This document shows positions 28,640 through 37,754 of a DNA stretch of 64,000 nucleotides, piece after piece (positions within the stretch are counted from its first letter, which is position 1; each line of letters begins with the position of its first letter). Source of the DNA: Micromonospora kangleipakensis. GTDB taxonomy: Bacteria; Actinomycetota; Actinomycetes; Mycobacteriales; Micromonosporaceae. The notes below the pieces were generated by a model that did no database searches, was not told where the DNA came from, and saw nothing but the letters and a program-made list of their open reading frames with translations. The stretch spans positions 3,286,001-3,350,000 of the forward strand of contig NZ_SHLD01000001.1 in the NCBI RefSeq assembly GCF_004217615.1. The letters are read 5' to 3'. Made by a program: the position numbers and the translations under genes.

Positions 28640-29712
28640 GGGCCCTGGTGGCCCGTGGCCCCGGCGCGCCGCTGCGCGTCGAGGAGGTACGCCTCCCCGC
28701 GCCCGGCCCCGGCGAGCTGCGCGTCCGGATCCGGGCCGCCGGCATCTGCCACTCCGACCTGTCCATGGTGGACGGCACGCTGGCGCCCGCGTACCCGCTG
28801 GTGCTCGGGCACGAGGCGGCCGGCGTGGTCGCCGAGGCCGGGCCCGGGGTCCGGTTGCCGGTCGGCACCCCGGTGGTGCTCAACTGGGCGCCCGCCTGTC
28901 GGGACTGCTGGTTCTGCCGCCACGGCGAGCCGTGGCTCTGCGCCGCCAACACCGCCCCGGCGGTGGCCCGCGGCGAGACCGCCGACGGCGACCCGCTGCA
29001 CGTCACCCTCGGGCTGGGCGCCCTCGCCGAGGAGGTGGTGGTGCCGGAGCACGCCGCCGTCGCGGTCCCCGCCGGGCTCCCGCCCGAGCAGGCCGCGCTG
29101 CTCGGCTGCGCGGTGCTGACCGGCACCGGCGCGGTCCGCAACACCGCCCGGGTGGCCGCGGGCGAGTCGGTCGCGGTGATCGGCCTCGGCGGGGTCGGGC
29201 TCGCCGTGCTCACCGCCGCCCGGGCCGCCGGCGCGACGCCGATCCTCGCGGTCGACGTCGCCGAGGCCAAGCGCGAGCTGGCCCTGGCCGCCGGCGCCAC
29301 CGACTTCCTCCGCTCCGACGACCAGCTGTCAAAGGAGGTGCGCACCCGCACCGAGGGCCGGGGCGTCGACCACGCATTCGAGTGCGTCGGCAGGTCCGCC
29401 ACCATCCGGGCGGCCTGGCGGATCACCCGGCGTGGGGGAGCGGTCACCGTGGTCGGCATGGGCGCGAAGGACGACCTGGTCAGCCTCGCCGCGCTGGACA
29501 TCTTCCACTCCGCGCGGACGCTGCGCTCCTCGGTGTACGGCTCCTCCGACCCGGACCGCGAGGTGCCCGAGCTGGCCCGGTCGCTCGGCGACGGCACGCT
29601 GGACCTGCGCCCGCTGGTCAGCGGCACCGTCGGACTGGACGAGGCGCCGGCCGCGTTCGACCGGCTGGCCCGCGGCGAGGGGGCCCGCTGGGTGGTCATC
29701 TTCCCCGGGTGA
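28636..29712 (+). CDS. Zinc-dependent alcohol dehydrogenase
   Basis: 358-residue medium-chain dehydrogenase. Catalytic zinc ligands: Cys in [11 protein letters not shown] and His-Glu in LGHEAAGVV, with the third Cys in [12 protein letters not shown]. The structural zinc is held by four Cys in [19 protein letters not shown]. The Rossmann motif is GLGGVGL. This set fits the class III-like/NDMA-dependent group of alcohol dehydrogenases. The start overlaps the aldehyde dehydrogenase stop. Its last 17 nt overlap the 3' end of the convergent regulator gene. Confidence 0.94.
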
Positions 29713-30643
29713 TCCCCTCGATCAGGGTGGCGTAGCCGTCCAGCAGGCTCCGCAGACCGAACGCGAAGACGCTGTCCAGGTCCAGGTCCACGTCCCCCTC
29801 GGCGAAGAGCCCCGCCATGGTGGGGTAGCGACCGTCGGCCATCATCCGCTGGAACTCGGTCCCGTGGCGCTCCACCCACTCGTCGTCGGTGAGGCCGGTG
29901 TCCTGCTCCGAGCGGGCCCGCGCCTCCAGGTTGGTGCCCATGCCCCGGACGTACGCCATCAGGGTGAGGGCGAGATGCCAGCGCAGGTGCCGGTCGAGAC
30001 CCAGGTCGGCGGTCGCGCGCAGCGCCCACTCGGTGTGCGTCATGCCGCGCGGCATCGGCTGCGGCCGGGAGATCGAGATGACGTGCGGCAGCCAGGGATG
30101 CCGCCGGTAGATCGCCCACTGCGCGCGGGCGAGCAGCTCCAGGCGGGCCCGCCACCCGGCCGGCCGGACGGCGGGCAGCGGCGCGTCCGCCAGCGTGGCG
30201 TCGGCCATCGCCAGGACCAGCTCGTCCCGGCCGCGCACGTGCCGGTAGAGCGACATGGTGGCGACCCCCAGCTCGGCGGCGACCTGCCGCATGGAGACCG
30301 CGGCCAGGCCGCCCGCGTCGGCGAGCACGATCGCGGTACGGATCACCCGGTCCCGGGTCAGCTCCGGCTCCGGCCGGTCGGTGGCGCGCCGCGTCCCGGG
30401 CGTCCCGGTGCGGCCGGGAGCGACGACGGTGCCCGCCCCCGGTCGGGTCAGCACCAGCCCCTCGGCGCGGAGCAGGGCGAGCACCTTGGTGGCGGTGGCG
30501 ATGGCGACCCCGTGCTCGCGGGTGATCCGCCGGGCCGAGGGCACCGGGTCCCCGGGCCGCAGCTCCCCGAGGTCGATCCGGCGGCGGAGCTCCGCGGCGA
30601 TCCGCCGGTACGGCGGCTCCGAGCCGGGCGCTGCGCGGGGCAT
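29696..30643 (-). CDS. Chimeric GntR-TetR transcription regulator
   Basis: 315 residues with two DNA-binding parts. Residues about 10-75 are a GntR winged helix ([20 protein letters not shown], then [20 protein letters not shown]). Residues about 95-150 are a TetR helix-turn-helix ([20 protein letters not shown]), followed by a TetR-type C-terminal ligand domain. Such fusions occur in actinomycetes (family knowledge) and often repress a nearby detoxifying enzyme; here that is the divergent FAD monooxygenase. GGAGG precedes the ATG. Its own -10 candidate TACACT overlaps the GTACTAGTAC palindrome upstream. Confidence 0.9.
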   Translation of the reverse strand: MPRAAPGSEPPYRRIAAELRRRIDLGELRPGDPVPSARRITREHGVAIATATKVLALLRAEGLVLTRPGAGTVVAPGRTGTPGTRRATDRPEPELTRDRVIRTAIVLADAGGLAAVSMRQVAAELGVATMSLYRHVRGRDELVLAMADATLADAPLPAVRPAGWRARLELLARAQWAIYRRHPWLPHVISISRPQPMPRGMTHTEWALRATADLGLDRHLRWHLALTLMAYVRGMGTNLEARARSEQDTGLTDDEWVERHGTEFQRMMADGRYPTMAGLFAEGDVDLDLDSVFAFGLRSLLDGYATLIEGITRGR

Positions 30644-30664
30644 GGCGACACCTCCGGGCGGAGT

Positions 30665-30715
30665 GTACTAGTACGACCGGCGGCGGAACCCGCCTGCCGG
30701 GGCAGCGTACTAGTT
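30665..30715. promoter_or_regulatory. Paired operator candidates between regulator and monooxygenase
   Basis: A perfect palindrome GTACTAGTAC (30665-30674) and a near copy GTACTAGTT (30707-30715) lie 42 nt apart, about four helical turns. They sit in front of the GntR-TetR gene and upstream of the monooxygenase. A two-headed regulator binding two sites would fit, but this is inference. Confidence 0.5.
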
Positions 30716-30832
30716 CGCGGCGAGCGCGGGCGCCGCGGCGGAACCTACCGTTCACCGCGCGGAGGCACCCCCTCCGACCGGGTCCGGCGCCGCCGGACTG
30801 ACGGTGTACGCACGATCGTTGGGAGCGCCCAG

Positions 30833-32032
30833 GTGGACGACAGGACCGTGCTCATCTCCGGCGCCGGCATCGCCGGCCCCGCCCTCGCCTTCTGGCTGCG
30901 CCGGTACGGCTTCCGCCCGACGGTGGTGGAGCGGGCCCCCGGCCCGCGCCCCGGCGGGCAGGCGGTCGACGTCCGGGGGACCGCCCGCGAGGTGGTCGAC
31001 CGGATGGGGCTGACCGCGCGGGTCCGCGCCGAGTGCGTCGCGGAGCACGGGATGGCCTACGTGTCAGCCCGCGGCGAGGTGACCTGGCGGATGCCGGTGC
31101 ACGCCTTCGCCGGTGAGGGCATCGTCGCGGAGATCGAGATCGAGCGGGGCGACCTGGCCCGGCTGCTGTACGAGGAGACCCGCGACGGGGTGGAGTACCT
31201 CTTCGACGACTCGATCGAGACGTTGACCGAGACCGGCGACGGGGTGCGGGTCACCTTCGAACGCGCCGCCCCGCGCACCGTCGACCTGGTGGTGGGCGCC
31301 GACGGGATGCACTCCCGGACCCGGGCGCTGGCGTTCGGGCCGGAGTCGGCGTACGTCCGGCCGCTCGGGGCGTACCTGGCGTACTTCGGCACGCCGTACC
31401 CGGACGACGACGGCTGGTTCCTGATGCACAACGCCCCCGGTGGCCGGGTGGTGGGGACCCGCCCGACCCGGCACGGCCGGACCAGCGCGCTGTTCAGCTT
31501 CGTCTCCCCGCCGCTGGGGCTGGACCGGCGGGACGTCGCCGGCCAGCGGCGCCTGCTCGCCGAGCGCTTCGCCGACGTCGGCTGGCGGACCCGGGAACTG
31601 CTGGCCGTCATGGCCGACGCCCCGGACTTCTACTTCGACCTGTACGGGCAGGTGCGGGCGGACCGGTGGAGCGCCGGCCGGGTGGCGCTGCTCGGCGACG
31701 CGGCCTGGTGCCCGTCCCCGCTGACCGGGCAGGGCACCAGCCTCTCCCTGGTCGGCGCGTACGTGCTCGCCGGCGAGCTGGCCGCCGCCGGGGGCGACCA
31801 CACGGTCGCGTACCGCCGGTACGAGGAGGTGCTGCGGACGCACGTCCGGCGCGGCCAGGAGGTGCCCGGCGGCGGGATCTCGGGCTTCCTGCCGGCCAGC
31901 CGCGCGGCGATCCGGCTGCGGGACGCGTCGATGCGGGCGATGACCTCCCGCCCGCTGCGCCGGCTCACCACCCGGCTCTTCTTCAGCCAGGCCGACGGCC
32001 TGCCCCTGCCGGAGTACGCGGTGACCGGGTGA
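30833..32032 (+). CDS. FAD-dependent monooxygenase (TetX/PHBH-like)
   Basis: 399 residues of group A flavin monooxygenases. FAD-binding start VLISGAGIAGPALAFWLRRY, the second motif DLVVGADGMHSRTR and the third GDAAWCPSPLTGQGTSLSLV are intact. This is the family that includes tetracycline-inactivating TetX and many aromatic hydroxylases; the substrate here is not known. GGGAG 7 nt before the GTG at 30833 supports the start. The divergent regulator and paired operators suggest inducible expression by the substrate. Confidence 0.9.
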   Translation: MDDRTVLISGAGIAGPALAFWLRRYGFRPTVVERAPGPRPGGQAVDVRGTAREVVDRMGLTARVRAECVAEHGMAYVSARGEVTWRMPVHAFAGEGIVAEIEIERGDLARLLYEETRDGVEYLFDDSIETLTETGDGVRVTFERAAPRTVDLVVGADGMHSRTRALAFGPESAYVRPLGAYLAYFGTPYPDDDGWFLMHNAPGGRVVGTRPTRHGRTSALFSFVSPPLGLDRRDVAGQRRLLAERFADVGWRTRELLAVMADAPDFYFDLYGQVRADRWSAGRVALLGDAAWCPSPLTGQGTSLSLVGAYVLAGELAAAGGDHTVAYRRYEEVLRTHVRRGQEVPGGGISGFLPASRAAIRLRDASMRAMTSRPLRRLTTRLFFSQADGLPLPEYAVTG

Positions 32033-32369
32033 AGCCCGGGTGGGGTCGACCGGGGTGTCCGGCCGACCCCGCGTGCGGCGGTCAGGAGCAGCGACGGCCG
32101 GCGTTCACGCACCGTACCGCCCCCCGCGCAGTCAGGTGGCCGGGCCACATGGGAGCGCTCGCCCGACCCGCCCACTCGCCACCGTCGATCCGTCCCGACC
32201 GGCCGTGCGGTGACGGACATGTCCGCCGACCCCGCGTCGACCGGCGGGAATGTGTGGGGGACCGACATGGCTCGACTCGGCCGGTGCACCGTAGGTTTCC
32301 TCCACGCGACGGCCCTGTGACCGCGGTCACCGACCCGGTCGTCGCCGGACACCTGCGGAGGATGTGGCG
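32033..32369 (+). promoter_or_regulatory. Control region of the branched-chain-type ABC operon
   Basis: A 337-nt stretch with no convincing gene. It holds a TAGGTT -10-like box at 32292-32297 and, 20 nt after it, a perfect 14-bp palindrome GTGACCGCGGTCAC (32317-32330) in the leader of the first ATPase gene. CGGAGG (32356-32361) is the ribosome site. The palindrome is well placed for a repressor. Confidence 0.45.
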
Positions 32370-33131
32370 ATGGCCGGGCAAGCGCTCCTGTCGGCCCGCG
32401 GGCTGACCCGCGACTTCCGGGGCTTCCGGGCGGTCGACGGCGTCGACCTCGACGTGGCACCGGAGACCGTGCACGCCCTGGTGGGTCCGAACGGCGCCGG
32501 CAAGACCACGCTGTTCAACCTGCTCACCGGGTTCCTGCCGCCGACCGCCGGGCGGATCGAGCTGGCCGGCCGGGACGTCACCGGCCTGCCCCCGGAGCGG
32601 GTCGCCCGGCTCGGCGTGGCCCGCTCGTTCCAGATCACCAGCCTCTTCCCGCAGCTCGGCGCCCGCGAGCACGTCGAGCTGGCGTTGCAGTCGTCGAGCG
32701 GGCTGGGCTGGCGGTTCTGGCGCTCGGCGAAGCTGATGGACCGCTACCGGGAGCGCGCCGACGAGCTGCTGGCCATGGTCGGCCTCGCCGAACTGGCCGA
32801 GGCCCCCGCCGAGGCGCTGGCGTACGGGCGCAAGCGGGCCCTCGAGCTGGCCATCGCCCTCGCCCTCGACCCGAAGGTGCTGCTGCTCGACGAGCCCACC
32901 GCCGGGATGGGGCTGGAGGACGTCGACCGCACCGTCGACCTGATCGCGAAGGTCCGGAAGGGCCGGACCGTGGTGATGGTCGAGCACAACATGAGCGTCG
33001 TCGGGCGGCTCGCCGACACCGTCACCGTGCTCCAGGCCGGCAAGGTCCTGGTCGAGGGGCCGTACGAGCAGGTCCGCGCCGACGAGCGGGTCATCACCGC
33101 CTACCTGGGAGCCGCTGATGCTGCGCATTGA
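32370..33131 (+). CDS. Branched-chain amino-acid-type ABC transporter ATPase (LivG-like)
   Basis: 253 residues. Walker A GPNGAGKTT, Q-loop RSFQITSLFPQLG, Walker B LLLDEPTAGMG, H-loop VEHNM. The signature motif reads AYGRKRALELA in place of the common LSYGxQR. The large insertion after the Q-loop and the FxxITSLFPQL wording fit LivG. The ATG at 32370 is chosen since CGGAGG is 8 nt away; a GTG at 32364 is too close. First gene of a five-gene operon (two ATPases, binding protein, two permeases) that imports an amino acid, amide or urea-like compound. Confidence 0.92.
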   Translation: MAGQALLSARGLTRDFRGFRAVDGVDLDVAPETVHALVGPNGAGKTTLFNLLTGFLPPTAGRIELAGRDVTGLPPERVARLGVARSFQITSLFPQLGAREHVELALQSSSGLGWRFWRSAKLMDRYRERADELLAMVGLAELAEAPAEALAYGRKRALELAIALALDPKVLLLDEPTAGMGLEDVDRTVDLIAKVRKGRTVVMVEHNMSVVGRLADTVTVLQAGKVLVEGPYEQVRADERVITAYLGAADAAH

Positions 33132-33810
33132 GAACCTCTCCGCGTTCTACGGCGAGGCGCAGGTGCTGCGGGAGGTGAGCCTGGAGGTCGCCGCCGGCGA
33201 GGTGGTCACCCTGGTCGGCCGCAACGGCGCCGGCAAGTCCACCCTGCTGCGCTGCGTGATGGGCCTGCACCCAGGGCAGCGCGGCACCGTCAGCCTGGAC
33301 GGCCGGGACCTGACGAAGCTGCCGGCGTACAAGCGGGCGCGGCTCGGGCTCGGCTGGGTCCCCGACGACCGCGGCGCGTACGCCACCCTCACCGTCACCG
33401 AGAACCTGACGCTGCCGCCCCGGGTCGGCCCGGACCCGTGGCCCCTCGAACGGGTCTACGAGGCGTTCCCCGCCCTGTACGCCCGCCGCGACTCGGCGGC
33501 CACCATGCTCTCCGGCGGCGAGCAGCAGATGCTCGCCCTGGCCCGGGTGCTGCGGATGGGCGCCCGGCTGCTGCTCTGCGACGAGCCCACCGAAGGGCTC
33601 TCCCCACTGCTCGTGCAGCAGGTCGGCGACCTGCTGCGGGAGGCCAAGCAGCACGGGGTGACCGTGCTGCTGGTCGAGCAGAACCTGCACTTCGCCACCG
33701 GCGTCGCCGACCGGCACTACCTGCTGGCCGAGGGGCGCATCGCGGAGGCGATGGACAACTCCGAGGTGCGCTCGCGGGAGCGCGAGCTGCTCGCGTACCT
33801 CGGAATCTGA
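33118..33810 (+). CDS. Branched-chain amino-acid-type ABC transporter ATPase (LivF-like)
   Basis: 230 residues. Walker A GRNGAGKST, signature LSGGEQQMLALARVL, Walker B LLLCDEPTEGLSPLL, and the C-terminal LLAYLGI typical of LivF. It overlaps the LivG-like gene by 14 nt, so the two ATPases are made together and likely form a heterodimer on the two permeases. Confidence 0.93.
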   Translation: MLRIENLSAFYGEAQVLREVSLEVAAGEVVTLVGRNGAGKSTLLRCVMGLHPGQRGTVSLDGRDLTKLPAYKRARLGLGWVPDDRGAYATLTVTENLTLPPRVGPDPWPLERVYEAFPALYARRDSAATMLSGGEQQMLALARVLRMGARLLLCDEPTEGLSPLLVQQVGDLLREAKQHGVTVLLVEQNLHFATGVADRHYLLAEGRIAEAMDNSEVRSRERELLAYLGI

Positions 33811-33861
33811 ATTATTTCGACGGCTGACCCGCGCGGACCGCGCGGTACGAAAGGGATGGAC

Positions 33862-35112
33862 ATGCGTAGGAGCGTGGGTGTGGCCGCCGCCTCGGCGGCG
33901 GTGCTGCTGGTCGCCGGCTGTGGCGGCGGTGGTCCGCAGTCCGGCGGCGACCAGAAGCTGACCGGCGACAAGATCGTGCTGGGGGTCCTCAACGACCAGT
34001 CCGGGGCCTACTCGGAGCTGTCCGGCAAGAACTCGGTCAAGGCCGTGGAGCTGGCCATCGCCGACTTCAAGGCGAAGTACGGCGACAAGGCGGTCACCAA
34101 GGACATCACCGTGGAGACGGCCGACCACCAGAACAAGCCGGACGTGGCCAACAGCAAGGCCGCCGAGATGTACGACCGTAAGGGCGCCGACATCATCCTC
34201 GACGTGCCGACCTCCTCGGCCGCCCTCAAGGTCGCCGACGTGGCGAAGGAGAAGAAGAAGCTCTACTTCAACATCGGCGCGGCGACCACCGAACTGACCG
34301 GCAAGAGCTGCAACAAGTACACGTTCCACTACGCGTACGACACGTACATGCTGGCCAACGGCACCGGGAAGACCACCACCGAGCAGGTCGGCAAGAACTG
34401 GTACATCCTCTACCCGAACTACGCGTTCGGCCAGGACATGGAGAAGAGCTTCTCCGCGGCGATCGCCCAGGCCGGCGGGCAGGTGGTCGGCAAGGACGGG
34501 GCGCCGTTCCCGAACACCACCGGGGACTACTCGTCGTTCCTGCTCAAGGCGCCCACCCTCAACCCGAAGCCGCAGGTGCTCGGCACCATGCAGGCCGGCG
34601 CGGAGCTGGTCAACGTGGTGAAGCAGTACAACGAGTTCAAGCTCCGGGACAAGGGCATCGGGCTGGCCGTGGGCCTGATGTTCATCACCGACATCCACTC
34701 GCTGACCCCGGCGGCCCTGGCCGGCACCACCTACACCGACGCCTGGTACTGGAACTTCGACCAGCAGAACCGGGAGTTCGCCGACCGGTTCCAGAAGGAG
34801 ACCGGCACCCGGCCGTCCTTCGCCCACGCGGCCAACTACTCGGCCGCCATGCAGTACCTGGAGGCGGTGCAGGCCGCCGGCACCGACGACGCCGACACCG
34901 TGGTCAAGGGCCTGGAGGGCAAGGAGGTCAACGACGTCTTCCTGCGTAACGGCAAGATCCGCGCCGAGGACCACCGGGTCATCCACGACGCGTACCTGGC
35001 CCAGGTGAAGCCGCAGGCCGAGGTGACCGAGCCCTGGGACTACGTCAAGATCCTCAAGACCATCCCGGCCGCCGAGGCGTTCCGCGCCCCCTCGGCCGAC
35101 TGCAAGATGTGA
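33862..35112 (+). CDS. Branched-chain amino-acid-type ABC substrate-binding lipoprotein
   Basis: 416 residues. Signal with lipobox LLVAGC; the mature protein begins with a glycine-rich tether. Peripla_BP_6 (LivJ-type) fold: DKIVLGVLNDQSGAYSEL at the first strand, where Ser lines the ligand site, and the hinge region LILYPNYAFGQDM-like strand later. AAAGGG suits the ATG at 33862 better than the one at 33856. It lies third in the operon, after the ATPases, an uncommon order. The ligand cannot be told; no amidase, urease or amino-acid catabolic gene adjoins. Confidence 0.92.
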   Translation: MRRSVGVAAASAAVLLVAGCGGGGPQSGGDQKLTGDKIVLGVLNDQSGAYSELSGKNSVKAVELAIADFKAKYGDKAVTKDITVETADHQNKPDVANSKAAEMYDRKGADIILDVPTSSAALKVADVAKEKKKLYFNIGAATTELTGKSCNKYTFHYAYDTYMLANGTGKTTTEQVGKNWYILYPNYAFGQDMEKSFSAAIAQAGGQVVGKDGAPFPNTTGDYSSFLLKAPTLNPKPQVLGTMQAGAELVNVVKQYNEFKLRDKGIGLAVGLMFITDIHSLTPAALAGTTYTDAWYWNFDQQNREFADRFQKETGTRPSFAHAANYSAAMQYLEAVQAAGTDDADTVVKGLEGKEVNDVFLRNGKIRAEDHRVIHDAYLAQVKPQAEVTEPWDYVKILKTIPAAEAFRAPSADCKM

Positions 35113-35119
35113 CGGGCTG

Positions 35120-36001
35120 ATGTCCGGCTTTGCGCAGAACACGTTCAACGGGTTGGTGAGCGGGGCGTTCTACGCCCTGCTCGCCCTCGGGCTCGCGGTC
35201 ATCTTCGGCATGCTCCGGGTGGTGAACTTCGCCCACGGCGCCTTCTACATGCTCGGCGCGTTCGGGGCGTACGTCCTGCTCACCGAGGCGGGCGTGCCGT
35301 TCTGGGCGGCCCTGGTGATCATGCCGGTGGCCCTCGCCGTGCTCGGCATGGCGCTGGAGCGGGCGGTGATCCACCGGCTGACCCGGCTCGACCCGCTCTA
35401 CAACTTCCTGCTCACCTTCGGCGTGACGCTGATCCTGCAGGACCTGGTGAAGTCCCGGTACGGCATCCAGTCCAGCCCGTACGCCACGCCGTCCGCGCTG
35501 AGCGGTTCGGTGGACTTCGGGCTCTTCGAGTTCCCGACGTACCGGGTCTTCATCCTCGGCTTCACCCTGCTGCTCTGCGTCGCGGTGTGGTGGGTGCTGG
35601 GGCGGACCCGGATCGGCATGGTGGTCCGGGCAGCCACCGAGCGGCCCGAGCTGACCCGGGCCTTCGGCATCGACGTGGGGCGGTGGGTCACCCCGGTCTT
35701 CGGCTTCGGCATCGGCCTGGCCGGGTTGGCCGGCGTGCTCGCCGCGCCGATGCGGGCGGTGAACCCGCTGATGGGCGCCGACCTGATCATCGTGGTCTTC
35801 GCGGTGGTGGTGATCGGCGGCCTCGGCTCGATCTTCGGCTCGGTCGCCGCCGGCTTCGGCATCGGCCTGGTCCAGGCCTGGGGCGAGGCGTACCTGTCGG
35901 AGTTCCCGATCGTGTCCCAGACCGTCGTCTTCGTGGTGATGGCCGTGGTGCTGCTCTGGCGCCCGGCCGGCCTGTTCGGCCGTGAGGAGGCACCGGCATG
36001 A
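35120..36001 (+). CDS. Branched-chain amino-acid-type ABC permease (LivH-like)
   Basis: 293 residues, about eight membrane helices. The start FAQNTFNGLVSGAFYALLAL and the segment MLRVVNFAHGAFYMLGAFGA are family marks; the ATPase-coupling loop is ERPELTRAFGIDVGRW. It starts 7 nt after the binding-protein stop and overlaps the next gene by 4 nt (ATGA). Confidence 0.93.
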   Translation: MSGFAQNTFNGLVSGAFYALLALGLAVIFGMLRVVNFAHGAFYMLGAFGAYVLLTEAGVPFWAALVIMPVALAVLGMALERAVIHRLTRLDPLYNFLLTFGVTLILQDLVKSRYGIQSSPYATPSALSGSVDFGLFEFPTYRVFILGFTLLLCVAVWWVLGRTRIGMVVRAATERPELTRAFGIDVGRWVTPVFGFGIGLAGLAGVLAAPMRAVNPLMGADLIIVVFAVVVIGGLGSIFGSVAAGFGIGLVQAWGEAYLSEFPIVSQTVVFVVMAVVLLWRPAGLFGREEAPA

Positions 36002-37014
36002 CCAGCGCCGTCGACACCCCCGCCGATGCGGCCCGGCCGGTCCCACCGTCCGGCCTGGTCGCCGTCGCCCGCGCCCCGGGCTGGGTCCGGTACGCGCTGC
36101 TCGCCGCCGGCCTGCTGGTGGCGTTCTGGCTGCCCAACGGCCTCTACCCGGCGGTGGCGGTGGACATCCTCTGCTGGGCGCTCTTCGCCGTCTCGGTGGA
36201 CCTGCTGCTCGGCTTCACCGGGCTGATGTCCTTCGGGCACGCCGCGTTCTGGGGCACCTCCGCGTACGTGACCGGCCTGGTGGCGATCCACGCCGGCCTG
36301 CCGTTCCCGGCGGCCGTGCTGGCCGGCGCGCTCGCCGCGGCGCTGCTCGCCGTGCCGATCGGCTACCTGGCGGTCAAGCGCACCGGGATCTACTTCGCGA
36401 TGGTCACCCTGGCCTTCGCGCAGCTGGTCTACTACGTGGCCAACGAGTGGCGCTCGGTGACCCGGGGCGAGAACGGGCTGCAGGGCGTGCCCCGGGAGTT
36501 CTTCGGGTTGGACCTCACCGACGACTACTACTTCTACTACGCGATCCTGCCGATCGTGCTGCTCGGGCTGGCCGCCGCCTGGCGGATCGTGCACTCGCCG
36601 TTCGGCCGGGTGCTGGTCGGCATCCGCGACAACCCGGCCCGTGCCCGGGCGCTCGGCTACCCGGTGCACCGGTACAAGCTGACCGCGTTCGTCCTCTCCG
36701 GCTTCATCGCCGGGCTGGGCGGCGGGCTCTTCGCCGTCAGCCACCGCTTCGTCTCCCTCGACGTGCTGCACTGGACCACCTCCGGCAAAGCGGTGATCGT
36801 GGTGGTGCTCGGCGGCATCGGGACCCTCTGGGGCGGGGTGCTCGGCGCGGCGATCGTGGTCCGGCTGGAGGACTGGCTGTCGTTCTCCGGATTCGAGGCC
36901 ATCGGCCTGGTCACCGGCGGCATCTTCGTCCTCGTCGTGCTGCTGTTCCGGCGCGGGATCTGGGGCACGGTCGCCGCCCTGGCCAGGCGCTGGAGAGCAG
37001 CCCGGCGCGGATAA
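35998..37014 (+). CDS. Branched-chain amino-acid-type ABC permease (LivM-like)
   Basis: 338 residues with about ten membrane helices. Marks of LivM: LLLGFTGLMSFGHAAFWGTS and the coupling loop RVLVGIRDNPARARALGYPV. The N-terminal 25 residues before the first helix are unstructured. Last gene of the operon. The 127 nt after it hold only weak, short hairpins (for example GACGGCG/CGCCGTC at 37023-37047). Confidence 0.93.
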   Translation: MTSAVDTPADAARPVPPSGLVAVARAPGWVRYALLAAGLLVAFWLPNGLYPAVAVDILCWALFAVSVDLLLGFTGLMSFGHAAFWGTSAYVTGLVAIHAGLPFPAAVLAGALAAALLAVPIGYLAVKRTGIYFAMVTLAFAQLVYYVANEWRSVTRGENGLQGVPREFFGLDLTDDYYFYYAILPIVLLGLAAAWRIVHSPFGRVLVGIRDNPARARALGYPVHRYKLTAFVLSGFIAGLGGGLFAVSHRFVSLDVLHWTTSGKAVIVVVLGGIGTLWGGVLGAAIVVRLEDWLSFSGFEAIGLVTGGIFVLVVLLFRRGIWGTVAALARRWRAARRG

Positions 37015-37141
37015 CTTCTCCCGACGGCGCATCCGGACGCCGCCGTCCCGACGAACCCCCTGGTAGTGAACGTCTACCCGGGGGTACGTCTGGTGCTGAC
37101 GGATCCCATGCCGGCCGAGGCCGCCTGGCGTGGTCGCGGGG

Positions 37142-37699
37142 TCAGCGCGGCAGCAGGCCGCGGAGCAGGGCCGAGATCGCCGTCTCCGGGTCGAAGTCCT
37201 CCTCCGGGTACGCCAGCTGGTTGCCCAGCAGCCCGTCGACGAGGCTGAGCAGCATCCGGAAGTGGGCCGGCGGGTCGGGCGACCCGAGCGCGGCGACCAG
37301 CGGCATCCCCCACCGGGCCAACCGCTCCCGCCCGGCGCCGATCTCCCGGCGCAGCTCGGGGTGGACGGCCGCCTCGATGAAGAGCGCGTGCCGGGCCAGC
37401 ACGATCGCCCGCCCCCCGGTGGTGAGCTCCCGGATCAGCCCGCCGAGCACCGCGACGAACGCGTCCACGTCGCCCGGCGGGAGCTGCCCGGCGAGCCGGC
37501 CCCAGGCCGCCGTCTCCACCTCCACGAGGCGCCCGAAGACACCGGCGACCAGCGCGTCACGGGTGCGGAACTGATTGGACGTCGAGCCCTCCGGCAGGCC
37601 GGCCTCGGCGTCCACCGCCCGGTGGGTGAGCTGGCGTAGCCCCCGGGTGCCGAGCACCCGGATCGCCGCGTCGAGGAGCTGCTGTCGCCGATCCGTCAC
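37142..37699 (-). CDS. TetR-family regulator
   Basis: 185 residues. Helix-turn-helix QLTHRAVDAEAGLPEGSTSN, then QFRTRDALVAGVF. On the minus strand a TAGTGT box lies 7 nt before the GTG at 37699, which favours this leaderless start; another GTG nine nt upstream lies within the box region. It is divergent from an FAD monooxygenase and a large dyad sits between the two starts, so it most likely represses both. Confidence 0.9.
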   Translation of the reverse strand: MTDRRQQLLDAAIRVLGTRGLRQLTHRAVDAEAGLPEGSTSNQFRTRDALVAGVFGRLVEVETAAWGRLAGQLPPGDVDAFVAVLGGLIRELTTGGRAIVLARHALFIEAAVHPELRREIGAGRERLARWGMPLVAALGSPDPPAHFRMLLSLVDGLLGNQLAYPEEDFDPETAISALLRGLLPR

Positions 37700-37709
37700 G
37701 CCGTTCACA

Positions 37710-37742
37710 CTACAGGTGTAGTCGCGGCGACTACAGCTGTAG
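37710..37742. promoter_or_regulatory. Double palindromic TetR operator candidate
   Basis: A 33-bp dyad with 16-nt arms (15 of 16 matching) around one central base. Each half is itself a palindrome: CTACAGGTGTAG and CTACAGCTGTAG. It overlaps the -10 boxes of both divergent genes (TAGTGT leftward, TACGGT at 37743-37748 rightward), so binding would block both. Confidence 0.65.
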
Positions 37743-37754
37743 TACGGTGCGGTC

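Noticed and set aside
32033..32369. Small open frames in the region before the ABC operon
   Set aside because: The frames have no ribosome site or leaderless box, no recognisable motif, and the region holds promoter-like elements instead.
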